Shown: positions 16,540 to 24,959 of the stretch, in pieces
Numbering within the stretch: position 1 is the first letter of the stretch
How the letters are laid out: each line of letters begins with the position of its first letter
Origin: an uncultured Oscillospiraceae bacterium
Lineage (GTDB): Bacteria; Bacillota; Clostridia; Oscillospirales; Oscillospiraceae
DNA length: 64,000 nucleotides
Direction: 5' to 3'
Assembly (NCBI GenBank): GCA_910587645.1
Contig: CAJUNA010000008.1
Span: forward strand, 1 to 64,000
Position numbers and translations under genes: made by a program
Notes under the pieces: model-generated
What the model saw: the letters and a program-made list of their open reading frames with translations, nothing else
What the model was told of the DNA's origin: nothing
Databases searched by the model: none

Positions 16540-17640
16540 TTACTTTTTCTCGAACTCCTCCGCTACAGTTTCCAGCAGCGCGCGAATGGGAAGATGCTGG
16601 GGGCACGCCTGCTCGCATTGGCCGCACTGGACACAGCTAGATGCCTTGCCATTCTGGACGGTGTTGTAATAATAGGCGGCGTTCCAATCGTGGAAAATCC
16701 GCTTCGTATTCAAGCAAGCAAACAAGTCCGGGATAGAGATTTTCTGTGGGCAGCCCTCCACGCAGTAACGGCAGGCGGTACAGGCAATCATATTCATGCT
16801 GCGGAAAATGCCGCAAACCCGGGCGACCGCCGCCATTTCTGTCCCGTCCAGAGGGCGGAAGTCCGACATGAATCCCACGTTGTCCGCTACCTGCTCCAGG
16901 GTGCTCATGCCGGACAGAACCATTATAACCCCCTCATGTCCCGCCGCGAAGCGGATGGCATAGCTGGCCGGCGTGCCGCCTTGCAGCACGTCAAAACAGG
17001 CCTTGGCCTCCTCCGGCAGGTTGGTCAGGTGCCCCCCCTTACAGGGCTCCATGACGATCACCGGCTTGCCGTGCTTCCGGCAGACTTCATAGCACTTACG
17101 GCTCTCCACCGCCGGGTCATCCCAGTCCAGATAGTTAAGCTGGAGCTGCACCACCTCCACCTGGGGATACGCGGTGAGGATCTGCTCCAGAACCGCCGCC
17201 TTGTCATGGAAAGAGATGCCCAAATGGCGGATCCTGCCTTCGGCCTTCAGCGCCAGGGCAGTCTCATAGGCACGGCACCGCTTGTAATGGCCGAAATTTT
17301 CCGCGTTCTGGGCATGCATCAGGTAAAAATCGAAATAATCCGTGCCGCAATTCTCCAACTGCTTGGCAAACAGGGGCCGGATATCCGCCTCTTCCTTGAA
17401 GTAGTTCCCGCTGAGCTTGTCTGTCAGGACATACCTGTCCCGGGGATACCGGCTGGTCAGGCATTCCCGCAGGGCCGTTTCGCTCATGCCGTTGACATAG
17501 CCATGCGCGGTGTCGAAATAGTTGAAGCCTGCGTCCATAAAGGCGTCCACCATCTTTTTGAGGGCGTCAAAATCCACCCGCTCCCCCTCCATGGGCAGGC
17601 GCATAAAGCCAAAACCGAAATTTTTCTGAATACGTTCCAT
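16540..17640 (-). CDS. Aldo/keto reductase with C-terminal 4Fe-4S domain
   Basis: A 366-residue protein. Residues 1-280 form an aldo-keto reductase barrel with the conserved Asp/Tyr segment FDTAHGYVNG, the Lys in VLTDKLSG and the His in YFDFYLMHAQN. The C-terminus has two clusters, CTACRYCVEGCP and CVQCGQCEQACP, which should bind two [4Fe-4S] centres, linking NAD(P)H or substrate redox to ferredoxin-like electron flow in an anaerobe. The start is ATG 17640 with AAGGAG seven bases upstream; a longer in-frame extension is not supported. The physiological substrate is unknown. Confidence 0.87.
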   Translation of the reverse strand: MERIQKNFGFGFMRLPMEGERVDFDALKKMVDAFMDAGFNYFDTAHGYVNGMSETALRECLTSRYPRDRYVLTDKLSGNYFKEEADIRPLFAKQLENCGTDYFDFYLMHAQNAENFGHYKRCRAYETALALKAEGRIRHLGISFHDKAAVLEQILTAYPQVEVVQLQLNYLDWDDPAVESRKCYEVCRKHGKPVIVMEPCKGGHLTNLPEEAKACFDVLQGGTPASYAIRFAAGHEGVIMVLSGMSTLEQVADNVGFMSDFRPLDGTEMAAVARVCGIFRSMNMIACTACRYCVEGCPQKISIPDLFACLNTKRIFHDWNAAYYYNTVQNGKASSCVQCGQCEQACPQHLPIRALLETVAEEFEKK

Positions 17641-17746
17641 ATGTACGCTCCTTTTGGTTAATTCCCTGTTGACTGCAAAGTTTGCCGCTCCCATCATACC
17701 GCTTAGAGCGCACTCCAAGTCAATAGGTTCCGCAGAAAAAATCTTC

Positions 17747-18355
17747 TTACTTGGCCGCAAACAGCCGGGTTACGGCGGCAGTCATCTCCTTGATGTTGGT
17801 CTGGGTGGTGTTGATGCACAGGTCATAGTGGATACGGTCGCCCCACTTCTGGCCGGTATAATACTCATAGTAGCTGGCCCGGCGGCGGTTGATGGACTGG
17901 ATGCGGCGCTCCAGTTCCTTGTCCGTCAGATCCTCTTTTTCGTAATTTTTCTCCCGGCAGCGGTTGACCTTGCTGGGCATATCCGCGTATACGAAAATGC
18001 GGAAGGGCTTCTCCTCATGGAGGATGTAGTCCGCGCAGCGGCCTACGATCACGCAGTCGGACTTGGCCGCGATCTCCCGGAGGATGCTGCACTGCTCCCG
18101 GAAAATGGTCTGGCTCTGGTCCATGTTGGGATCCGACATCATCCGGAAACTCCGGCCGATGTGGATGGGGTAGGAGGAAACCGGCCGGTGGCCCATGACT
18201 TGTTGGACGTATTTCACCGACAGCTCCGTGCGCTTGGCAATTTCCTTGACGATCTCCTGGTCATAGTAGGCACAGCCTAAATTTTCCGACAGCCGCCGGC
18301 CAAACTCTCTGCCGCCGCTGCCAAATTCACGGCTGATGGTAATGATTCTGTTCAT
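17747..18355 (-). CDS. Cytidylate kinase-like family protein
   Basis: The 202-residue protein begins RIITISREFGSGGREFGRRL, the modified P-loop of the cytidylate kinase-like (AAA_26) group, and keeps a YYDQEIVKEIAKRTELS segment, a VIVGRCADYIL strand and a C-terminal basic lid region with YEYYTGQKWGDRIHYDLCIN. Members of this group are kinase-like but their substrate is not known; housekeeping Cmk is longer and starts with AIDGPAG. ATG follows GGGAGG. Monocistronic by position. Confidence 0.85.
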   Translation of the reverse strand: MNRIITISREFGSGGREFGRRLSENLGCAYYDQEIVKEIAKRTELSVKYVQQVMGHRPVSSYPIHIGRSFRMMSDPNMDQSQTIFREQCSILREIAAKSDCVIVGRCADYILHEEKPFRIFVYADMPSKVNRCREKNYEKEDLTDKELERRIQSINRRRASYYEYYTGQKWGDRIHYDLCINTTQTNIKEMTAAVTRLFAAK

Positions 18356-18489
18356 AGGTTACCTCCCTTTCTATCCGCAGGACTTTCCACATTCCGCGCC
18401 GCCGCCGGCGGCCCTGCCTTTATCATACCTCTTTTGGGCCAGGTTTGCAAGAGGATCCGCGTGCGGAAGCCCGGGATGAAATACAAAAC

Positions 18490-18536
18490 GCGGGAGAACG
18501 AGAAGCCCAGCAGACAGGGCGGTCCCGTTCTCCCGC
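18490..18536 (-). terminator. Hairpin downstream of carbamate kinase
   Basis: GCGGGAGAACG (18490-18500) and CGTTCTCCCGC (18526-18536) are perfect complements with a 25-base loop. On the minus strand the stem is followed by GTTTTGTATTT, so it can end the carbamate kinase transcript 44 bp after its stop. Confidence 0.6.
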
Positions 18537-18579
18537 ATGTATTTGGGAGGGATTATCGCAAAAGGCCGCGCTTAGGCGG

Positions 18580-19521
18580 TTACTGCCGGACCACGGTGCC
18601 TGTCTTTCCAGCAATGCCGTCCCGCGCCTTCTCCAGCAGGGTAATCAAGGATTCCCTGCCGGGCTTGGATTCCGCGAATTTGACTGCGGCTTCCACCTTC
18701 GGCAGCATGGAGCCAGGGGCAAATTGGCCTTCAGCGGCAAACTGCTTCGCTTCCGCCGGGGTCATGGTGTCCAGCCAGCGTTCATTTTCCTTCCGGAAGT
18801 TGATTGCCACCTTTTCCACGGCGGTGAGGATAATCAGCATATCCGCGTCCAACTGCTCCGCCAGCAGCTCGGACGCAAAATCCTTGTCGATCACCGCCGC
18901 CGCGCCCTTGAGGTGGTTCTTCTCAGTGCGGTAAACTGGGATCCCGCCGCCGCCGCAGCAGATCACCAGGTGGCCGTCCTCGGTCAGGGCGCGGATCGCG
19001 CCGGCTTCAATAATGTGCTTAGGCTTGGGGGAAGCCACATACCGCCGCCAGCCCCGGCCCGCGTCCTCCCGGACCACCTCGCCAGTAGACGATTGGTATG
19101 CCTGGGCTTCCGCTTCGGTCATGAACTTGCCAATGGGCTTCGTGGGACATTCGAAGGCAGGGTCTGAGGCATCCACCTCCACCTGGGTGATGACCGAGCA
19201 CACAGGCATGTTAGTAATGCCCCGGTCCAGCAGTTCCTCCCGCAGGGCGTTTTGCAGGTCGTAGCCGATATACGCCTGGCTCATGGCGCCGCATACGGAT
19301 AAGGGGGTATAGCCCTGTTCAGGATCCTCCCGCTGGAGGGCGGACATAGCGTTGTTAATAATGCCCACCTGGGGGCCGTTCCCATGGGCGATTACCACCT
19401 GGTTGCCGTCCTCGATCAAATCCACGATCGCTCTCGCGGTGATCTTCACCGCTTCCGCCTGCTCCGGCAGGGTGCTGCCCAGGGCGTTGCCGCCTAAGGC
19501 GATCACGATTCGCTTGCTCAT
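18580..19521 (-). CDS. arcC: Carbamate kinase (YqeA/ArcC)
   Basis: This 313-residue enzyme converts carbamoyl phosphate and ADP into ATP, CO2 and ammonia. Family motifs are IVIALGGNALG at the N-terminus, VIAHGNGPQVG (about residues 43-53), VCSVITQVEVD and LVICCGGGGIPV; the C-terminal PKVEAAVKF and ALITL-type segment (ESLITLLEKA) complete the fold. It lies downstream of ygeW and ygeY, in the order seen in E. coli-type purine/selenium-linked clusters, where it collects the energy from carbamoyl phosphate released by YgeW. ATG follows GAGG. Confidence 0.93.
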   Translation of the reverse strand: MSKRIVIALGGNALGSTLPEQAEAVKITARAIVDLIEDGNQVVIAHGNGPQVGIINNAMSALQREDPEQGYTPLSVCGAMSQAYIGYDLQNALREELLDRGITNMPVCSVITQVEVDASDPAFECPTKPIGKFMTEAEAQAYQSSTGEVVREDAGRGWRRYVASPKPKHIIEAGAIRALTEDGHLVICCGGGGIPVYRTEKNHLKGAAAVIDKDFASELLAEQLDADMLIILTAVEKVAINFRKENERWLDTMTPAEAKQFAAEGQFAPGSMLPKVEAAVKFAESKPGRESLITLLEKARDGIAGKTGTVVRQ

Positions 19522-19552
19522 AATTCTTTTCCTCGATCTTCATAAAATGTTA

Positions 19553-19592
19553 GGTATACATACCCATTTCTCCACAAAAGGGTATGTATACC
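19553..19592. promoter_or_regulatory. Inverted repeat between ygeW and arcC (operator or mRNA hairpin)
   Basis: GGTATACATACCC (19553-19565) and GGGTATGTATACC (19580-19592) are perfect inverted 13-mers separated by 14 bases. Each half is itself close to palindromic and contains GTATAC. There is no U tract on either strand, so a simple terminator is unlikely. It lies in the 80-bp gap 32 bp before the arcC start. Confidence 0.55.
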
Positions 19593-19601
19593 AAATTAGC
19601 A

Positions 19602-20795
19602 TCAGAACGCTTTCCGCTTCTCGCCCCGGCTCTCCAGGTCGCGCAGCGCGGCTACGGGATCCTTGACCTTGCTCAGGAAGATCATGGCGGCGATGATATA
19701 GGGCTTAAAGGAAGCTTCCTTGTAAAGCGGCTCGATATAGCGGTCAAACACGCTGTTGTCCACTTCGCCCTCCGCACAGCTCAGGCCGCTGATGTCGGCG
19801 GGAAGGCAGTGCATATACAGGGCTTTGCCGTCCTTGGTCAGCTTCATCATGTCCTCCGTGCAGGACCAGTCCTTGTGCTCGGCGTTTTGGGCCAGCAGTT
19901 CCTTTTCCAGGGCATCAATGCCCGCCTTGTCGCCCTCGCGGTAGAGCTGGGTGCGTTTCTCCATGGCCTTGAAGGGCGCCCAGGACTTTGGGTATACGAT
20001 ATCCGCATCCTGGAAAGCTTCCGCCATAGAATTGACTTTTTTGAAGGAACCGCCGCTCTCCTGGGCATTCTTGGCAGCAATGTCCTCCACCTCCGGCAGA
20101 ATCTCATATCCCTCGGGGTGGGCCAGCACCACGTCCATGCCGAAGCGGGTAAACAGCCCGATAACGCCTTGGGGGACGCTCAGGGGCTTGCCGTAGCTGG
20201 GGGAATAGGCCCAGGTCATAGCCACTTTTTTGCCCTTAAGGTTCTCCACGCCGCCCATTTCATGGATCACATGGAGCAGGTCGGCCATCGCCTGGGTTGG
20301 GTGATCCACGTCGCACTGGAGGTTGACCAAGGTGGGGCGCTGCTCCAGGATCCCCTTCTCATAGCCCTCATCCAGGGCATCCATGAAGGTTTTCTGGTAT
20401 TTATGGCCCTCTTCAATGAACATATCGTCCCGGATGCCAATAACATCGGCCATGAACGAGACCATGTTGGCGGTTTCCCGGACAGTCTCGCCATGGGCGA
20501 TCTGGCTGGTTTTTTCGTCCAGGTCCTTGATATCCAGCCCCAGGAGGTTGCAGGCGGAAGCGAAGGAGAATCTGGTTCGGGTGGAGTTATCCCGGAAGAT
20601 GGAGATGCCCAGGCCAGAGTCAAAAACCTTGGTGGAGATGTTTCTTTCCCTCAGATCCCGGAGGGCATCGGCCACGGTAAAAATGGCATCCAATTCATCG
20701 TCCGTTTTATCCCATGTCCAGTAGAAATCGTTTTTATACATATTGTTGATATGCAGCTTTTCCAAATGCTGGGCTAATTTTTCTGTTTTGCTCAT
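19602..20795 (-). CDS. ygeW: Knotted carbamoyltransferase YgeW
   Basis: The 397-residue protein is longer than ornithine carbamoyltransferase (about 330) and fits YgeW. It carries the carbamoyl-phosphate loop FRDNSTRTRFSFASA (about residues 68-82), the HPTQAMADLLHVIH segment and the MHCLPADISG motif near the C-terminus. The family is thought to be a transcarbamylase of unknown natural substrate, genetically linked to purine/ureide breakdown and to selenium-dependent hydroxylases. Its start follows AAGGAG. ygeY lies upstream (161 bp) and arcC downstream on the same strand, so carbamoyl phosphate could pass directly to carbamate kinase. Confidence 0.92.
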   Translation of the reverse strand: MSKTEKLAQHLEKLHINNMYKNDFYWTWDKTDDELDAIFTVADALRDLRERNISTKVFDSGLGISIFRDNSTRTRFSFASACNLLGLDIKDLDEKTSQIAHGETVRETANMVSFMADVIGIRDDMFIEEGHKYQKTFMDALDEGYEKGILEQRPTLVNLQCDVDHPTQAMADLLHVIHEMGGVENLKGKKVAMTWAYSPSYGKPLSVPQGVIGLFTRFGMDVVLAHPEGYEILPEVEDIAAKNAQESGGSFKKVNSMAEAFQDADIVYPKSWAPFKAMEKRTQLYREGDKAGIDALEKELLAQNAEHKDWSCTEDMMKLTKDGKALYMHCLPADISGLSCAEGEVDNSVFDRYIEPLYKEASFKPYIIAAMIFLSKVKDPVAALRDLESRGEKRKAF

Positions 20796-20956
20796 GGCTA
20801 TATTCTCCTTATTTGATGGATTTATTCTGCGGCCCTTTAGAACCTGTATTCACAGGCCTTCAAGCAGTTTCTGTCCAGCAGCCCGGGGCCTGCCTTTTTT
20901 GCTTTGGATCCTCCCGGCGCATACTGTGTGGGAGCGGGATCGTGCGGTGCGTTACA

Positions 20957-22366
20957 TTACTGGATCTCGTTATTGGTCAAGCTCTGCCGGAACTGGGTCA
21001 CATCGGAGGACTTATTCTCCTCCTTATACAGGCCGGGAACCGCCGCGTATACCGCCGCGCAGGTGACAAGATCCTGCTTCCAGGTAATCTCATTAGGTGC
21101 ATGTGCCTGGCTCTCCGCACCGGGGCCAAAGCCTACGCAGGGGATGCCATACCGCCCCTGGATCGAGACGCCGTTGGTAGAGAATGTCCATTTATCCGTC
21201 AGAGGGCGCTTGCGCAGGTGCATAGCATCCAGCTTGGGGTCGGCGTCCGTATGGCCGGTCCGCTCCTCGCCCCACAGCCCATGATGGGCGTCGATCAAAG
21301 CCTGCACATGGGCGGCGGTCTCCTTGTTGATCCAGGTGGGGAAGAAGCACTCCGTCTCATACACGGTGCCTGTCCACGCCGGACGGTCGTACATATACAT
21401 GCTGACCTTTACGTCCTGGCCGTACTTTTTGACAGCGGGCAGATCCTCAATTTCCTTTAAGCAGCTATCCCAGGTCTCTCCGGCGGTCATGCGGCGGTCA
21501 ATGGAAATCGCGCAGCTATCCGCCACGGCGCAACGGCTGGGGGAGGTGTAAAAAATCTGGCTGACGGTGCAGGTGCCCCGGCCCAGGAAACGGGCATCCT
21601 CCCAATGCTCAGGGTTATACTTGGGATTCAGCCGCTTGACAAGGCCCTTGATCTCCGTTGCATCGGCGTCATCATTTTCATTGAGGGCACGGACATCCTG
21701 GAGAATGTCTGCCATCTTATAGATGGCGTTGTCTCCGCGCTCGGGGGCGGAGCCGTGGCAGGAAACACCCTTGACATCCACCCGGATCTCCATGCGGCCC
21801 CGGTGGCCACGGTAAATGCCGCCATCGGTAGGCTCGGTGGAGATGACAAACTCGATCCGCTTCTGGGCTTCTTCCTTGCTGGGGAAATACTTGTTGACGA
21901 TGTACTGCCAGCACATGCCATCGCAGTCCTCTTCCTGGACGGAGCCGACTACCATAATCTTATAGTTCTCTGGAATCAGGTTCAGATCCTTCATGATCTT
22001 CGCGCCGTAAACGGCGGACGCCATGCCGCCCTCCTGGTCGGAACCGCCCCGGCCATAGATGATATCGTCTGTCTCATAGCCCTGGTAGGGGTCATGCTCC
22101 CAGTTATTGATATTGCCAATACCTACGGTGTCAATATGGGAATCAATCGCGATAATCTTGTCCCCACTGCCCATCCAGCCGATGACATTGCCCAAGCCAT
22201 CGATCTCTACCTTGTCATAGCCAAGCTTCTCCATCTCAGCCTTAATGCACATAACGACTTCCTTCTCCCCGCAGCTCTCGCTGGGGTGGGAAATCATAGC
22301 CCGCAGGAAGGCGCTCATATCGGCCTGATACCTCTGCGCCGCTGTTTTGATCGCTTCGAAATCCAT
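20957..22366 (-). CDS. ygeY: YgeY-family M20 peptidase-like hydrolase
   Basis: A 469-residue zinc-dependent M20 hydrolase. The metal and catalytic residues are in place: AIDSHIDTVGIGN (His and Asp), YGRGGSDQEGGMASAV (bridging Asp), VGSVQEEDCDG (Glu-Glu), STEPTDGGIYRGHRG and the C-terminal AESQAHAPNE (His). The family, defined by linkage to selenium metabolism, hydrolyses an amide in ureide/purine catabolism. It is the promoter-proximal gene of the minus-strand unit ygeY-ygeW-arcC. ATG follows GGAGG. Confidence 0.92.
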   Translation of the reverse strand: MDFEAIKTAAQRYQADMSAFLRAMISHPSESCGEKEVVMCIKAEMEKLGYDKVEIDGLGNVIGWMGSGDKIIAIDSHIDTVGIGNINNWEHDPYQGYETDDIIYGRGGSDQEGGMASAVYGAKIMKDLNLIPENYKIMVVGSVQEEDCDGMCWQYIVNKYFPSKEEAQKRIEFVISTEPTDGGIYRGHRGRMEIRVDVKGVSCHGSAPERGDNAIYKMADILQDVRALNENDDADATEIKGLVKRLNPKYNPEHWEDARFLGRGTCTVSQIFYTSPSRCAVADSCAISIDRRMTAGETWDSCLKEIEDLPAVKKYGQDVKVSMYMYDRPAWTGTVYETECFFPTWINKETAAHVQALIDAHHGLWGEERTGHTDADPKLDAMHLRKRPLTDKWTFSTNGVSIQGRYGIPCVGFGPGAESQAHAPNEITWKQDLVTCAAVYAAVPGLYKEENKSSDVTQFRQSLTNNEIQ

Positions 22367-22436
22367 AACAAAATTCCTCCATCATAATTTGTCCGCCGGT
22401 TATGTATTCCTCCGGGGGTTGCTTCGCTCTACCTTT

Positions 22437-22464
22437 ATCATAGCACAGAAACAGCAGTTGTCAA
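22437..22464 (-). promoter_or_regulatory. Predicted sigma-A promoter of ygeY
   Basis: On the minus strand TTGACA (22464-22459) and TATGAT (22442-22437) are separated by 16 bp. It is one of the best promoter matches in the window and sits about 70 bp before the ygeY start. Confidence 0.75.
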
Positions 22465-22466
22465 AC

Positions 22467-22502
22467 AAAATTTTTGAAAACCTAAAAAAATTTTTGAAAA
22501 CC
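22467..22502. promoter_or_regulatory. Two 16-bp direct repeats between divergent promoters
   Basis: AAAATTTTTGAAAACC occurs at 22467-22482 and 22487-22502, exactly 20 bp apart, so both copies face the same side of the helix. They fill the space between the -35 boxes of the two divergent promoters, as an activator site for the neighbouring PAS/HTH regulator would. Confidence 0.65.
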
Positions 22503-22504
22503 CC

Positions 22505-22533
22505 TTGCATTCTTTTTTCGATGCTGGTATGAT
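22505..22533 (+). promoter_or_regulatory. Predicted sigma-A promoter of the regulator/PLP-enzyme operon
   Basis: TTGCAT (22505-22510) and TATGAT (22528-22533) are separated by 17 bp. The leader to the TTG start at 22703 is about 165 bases long. I see no riboswitch or terminator in it. Confidence 0.7.
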
Positions 22534-22702
22534 GGGCATATGGGGTAGGCAGCTGGGGCCGCTGGAAGCCTTTTTGTGAGATATCTGGCGGCCCCGGCGC
22601 CTGTATGCAGCCCCCTCCCCCGCTTCCCTGCGCTTTTTTCAAAATGGCCTGGGAATGGCGGACAGGGGCTGAAAACAATCCCGCCTGGGAGGTGATAATG
22701 GA

Positions 22703-23368
22703 TTGGACAGCAAGCGGCTGGAAATGCTTAAGCAAATTGCCTCCGCCCTGGCGGCGCAGTTCGGGCCGAACTGCGAGGTAGTCATTCACGATCTCGCCGC
22801 CAAGGACCCGGAAAAATCCATCGTCTACATCGTCAACGGACACGTGACCGGCCGAAGGCTGGGCGATGGCCCCTCTACGGTGGTCATGGAACAGATCCTT
22901 CACGGGAACGAAAACCCTCAGGACCATCTGGGCTACCTCACCAGGACACCGGATGGAAAGATTCTGAAATCCTCTACCATTTACATCCGGGACAGCCGGG
23001 GAAAGATCACCGCTATCCTCTCCATTAATTTTGACATCTCGGCCCTGCTGATGATGGAAAACGCGCTTGACGGGCTGATCCACACAGCCGTTGAGGAACC
23101 GCGTGGGCGGGAGGAACGGATCACCGTGCTAAATGTCAGCGACCTTTTGGATGACCTGATCGAGCAGAGCGTTGCCCTGGTAGGCAAGCCCGTGGCGCTG
23201 ATGAATAAGGACGACAAGGCCAGGGCTATCCAATTCTTGAGCCAGCACGGCGCGTTCCTTATCACCAAATCCGGCGATAAGGTCGCAAAATATTTCGGTA
23301 TTTCTAAATATACGCTATATTCTTATATTGACCTGAAACAGGAGGAAAAACGCCATGAGCAAAATTGA
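22703..23368 (+). CDS. YheO-type PAS/HTH transcriptional regulator
   Basis: The 221-residue protein has an N-terminal YheO-like PAS domain (about residues 8-120, with FGPNCEVVIHDLAAKDPEKS and ITAILSINFDIS) and a C-terminal helix-turn-helix (about 175-215, with GAFLITKSGDKVAKYFGISK). Such regulators often control amino-acid or purine catabolic genes next door. The start is the TTG at 22703 behind GGGAGGTGAT; the nearby ATG at 22698 is out of frame. It overlaps the PLP-enzyme gene by 14 bp and is divergent from ygeY, so it probably controls both units through the repeats at 22467-22502. Confidence 0.85.
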   Translation: MDSKRLEMLKQIASALAAQFGPNCEVVIHDLAAKDPEKSIVYIVNGHVTGRRLGDGPSTVVMEQILHGNENPQDHLGYLTRTPDGKILKSSTIYIRDSRGKITAILSINFDISALLMMENALDGLIHTAVEEPRGREERITVLNVSDLLDDLIEQSVALVGKPVALMNKDDKARAIQFLSQHGAFLITKSGDKVAKYFGISKYTLYSYIDLKQEEKRHEQN

Positions 23369-24836
23369 CCTGAGCATCCATAAGGAAGTCCTGCAAAAGA
23401 ATATCCAGAAAGCCAAGGAGAATAATGTCATTATTCCCACCATTGCCCAGATGCAGAACCCTGAAACCATCCCCGCCGGGATCCAGGAGAAGCTGAAAAC
23501 CGTGGGGCTGTGGGATGTAAACCCTTTGAACCTGTTCCGCATCACCTGGAAGAACGAGGCCAAGGAATCCGGCGGGCTGTTCCAGGCCGTCCCCAACTAT
23601 GTGGAGATCCCCTCCAAGCTCTCCGGCGTGCCCTGCCGCATCATTGCCATGGCGGGCAAGTGGTTCCCTACCGGTTGCCACAAGGTAGGCGCTTCCTTCG
23701 GCTGTCTGGCGCCCCGGCTGGTAACAGGTCAGTTTGACGCTTCCTGGCACAAGGCGGTTTGGCCCTCTACCGGCAACTACTGCCGGGGCGGCGCGTTCAA
23801 CTCCAAGCTGCTGGCCTGTGAAAGCGTGGCTATCCTGCCCGCTGAAATGAGCCAGGAGCGGTTTAATTGGCTCAAAAGCATTGCCGGTGAAGTCATCGCT
23901 ACCCCCGGCTGCGAGAGCAACGTGAAGGAGATCTTTGACAAGACCTGGGAGCTGAAGGCCGATCCCCAGTACATGATTTTCAATCAGTTTGAGGAAATGG
24001 GCAACCCCCTGTGGCACTACAATGTGACTGGCCACGCCCTTAAAGACCTCTACGAAGCCGTGAAGCGGCCCGGTGACCGGTTTGCGGGCGCGTGCTTTAC
24101 CTCCGGCTCCGCTGGAACCATGAGCGCGGGCGACTATCTTAAGGAGGAGTATCCCCACCTCAAGCTGGCGGTAGGCGAAGCCCTGCAATGCCCCACCATT
24201 GTCAACAACGGTTTCGGTGGGCACCGCATTGAAGGCATCGGCGACAAGCATATTCCCTGGATCCACAACGTCAAAAACACGGATATGGCTATTGCTATCG
24301 ATGATGAGGATAGCCAGCGTCTTCTGCGCCTGTTCAACGCCCCCGATGGCCACTCGTATTTGAAAAACGAGCTGGGCCTGGATGACGGGCTCATTGAGAA
24401 GCTGAGCTGGCTGGGCATTTCCGGTATTGCCAACGTTCTGTGCTGCATCAAGATGGCGAAATATTATGAGCTGACGGAGCATGACGTAGTCGGCACAGTC
24501 CTCACTGACTCTGCCGCTATGTATCAGAGCCGGATTACGGAACTGGATGCGCTCCACGGCGCCTACAACGCCACCGAAGCGGCCATCGACCATCATCTCC
24601 ATATTCTCGGCATGAAGACCGATAATATGCTGGAGCTGACCTATATGGAACGGAAACGGGTGCATAACCTCAAGTATTATACTTGGGTGGAGCAGCAGGC
24701 CAGGGATGTTCACGATTTGAACGCGCTTTGGTACGACACCGAGGGAACCTGGGACGCTGTCCATGCCCAGGCAAAGGAGCTGGATGAACTCATTAATGCG
24801 TTCAACGAAGCTACCGGGCTTTTGAAAAATCTGTAA
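23355..24836 (+). CDS. PLP-dependent enzyme, fold type II (cysteine synthase superfamily)
   Basis: A 493-residue protein with the fold-type II features: the likely Schiff-base lysine in FPTGCHKVGASFGCLAPRL (about residue 112), WPSTGNYCRGGAF, a glycine-rich phosphate loop TSGSAGTMSAGDYLKEE and GGHRIEGIGDKHIPWI, as in cysteine synthase and ammonia-lyases. It is about 100 residues longer than diaminopropionate ammonia-lyase (YgeX) and lacks YgeX-like N-terminal sequence. From its position opposite ygeY-ygeW-arcC it may deaminate or cleave the amino acid released in that pathway (inference); the reaction is not identified. ATG follows AGGAGG inside the regulator gene. Confidence 0.8.
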   Translation: MSKIDLSIHKEVLQKNIQKAKENNVIIPTIAQMQNPETIPAGIQEKLKTVGLWDVNPLNLFRITWKNEAKESGGLFQAVPNYVEIPSKLSGVPCRIIAMAGKWFPTGCHKVGASFGCLAPRLVTGQFDASWHKAVWPSTGNYCRGGAFNSKLLACESVAILPAEMSQERFNWLKSIAGEVIATPGCESNVKEIFDKTWELKADPQYMIFNQFEEMGNPLWHYNVTGHALKDLYEAVKRPGDRFAGACFTSGSAGTMSAGDYLKEEYPHLKLAVGEALQCPTIVNNGFGGHRIEGIGDKHIPWIHNVKNTDMAIAIDDEDSQRLLRLFNAPDGHSYLKNELGLDDGLIEKLSWLGISGIANVLCCIKMAKYYELTEHDVVGTVLTDSAAMYQSRITELDALHGAYNATEAAIDHHLHILGMKTDNMLELTYMERKRVHNLKYYTWVEQQARDVHDLNALWYDTEGTWDAVHAQAKELDELINAFNEATGLLKNL

Positions 24837-24849
24837 GCGGAAGCAAATC

Positions 24850-24880
24850 GGGCGGGGCCGCCGGCCCCGCCCTTCCTTAT
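24850..24880 (+). terminator. Terminator after the PLP-enzyme gene
   Basis: GGGCGGGGCC (24850-24859) pairs with GGCCCCGCCC (24863-24872), followed by a moderately T-rich stretch (TTCCTTATTTCTTCT). Confidence 0.7.
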
Positions 24881-24959
24881 TTCTTCTCTTCTTCCCTTTG
24901 CGCCTGTGCCGGCGCGGGGCCTACTGGCGTTTCCGGCTGCTGTGCCTGGGCGCGGCAGC

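Noticed and set aside
17641..17760. Forty-residue N-terminal extension of the aldo-keto reductase
   Set aside because: No ribosome binding site there, while ATG 17640 has AAGGAG at ideal spacing.
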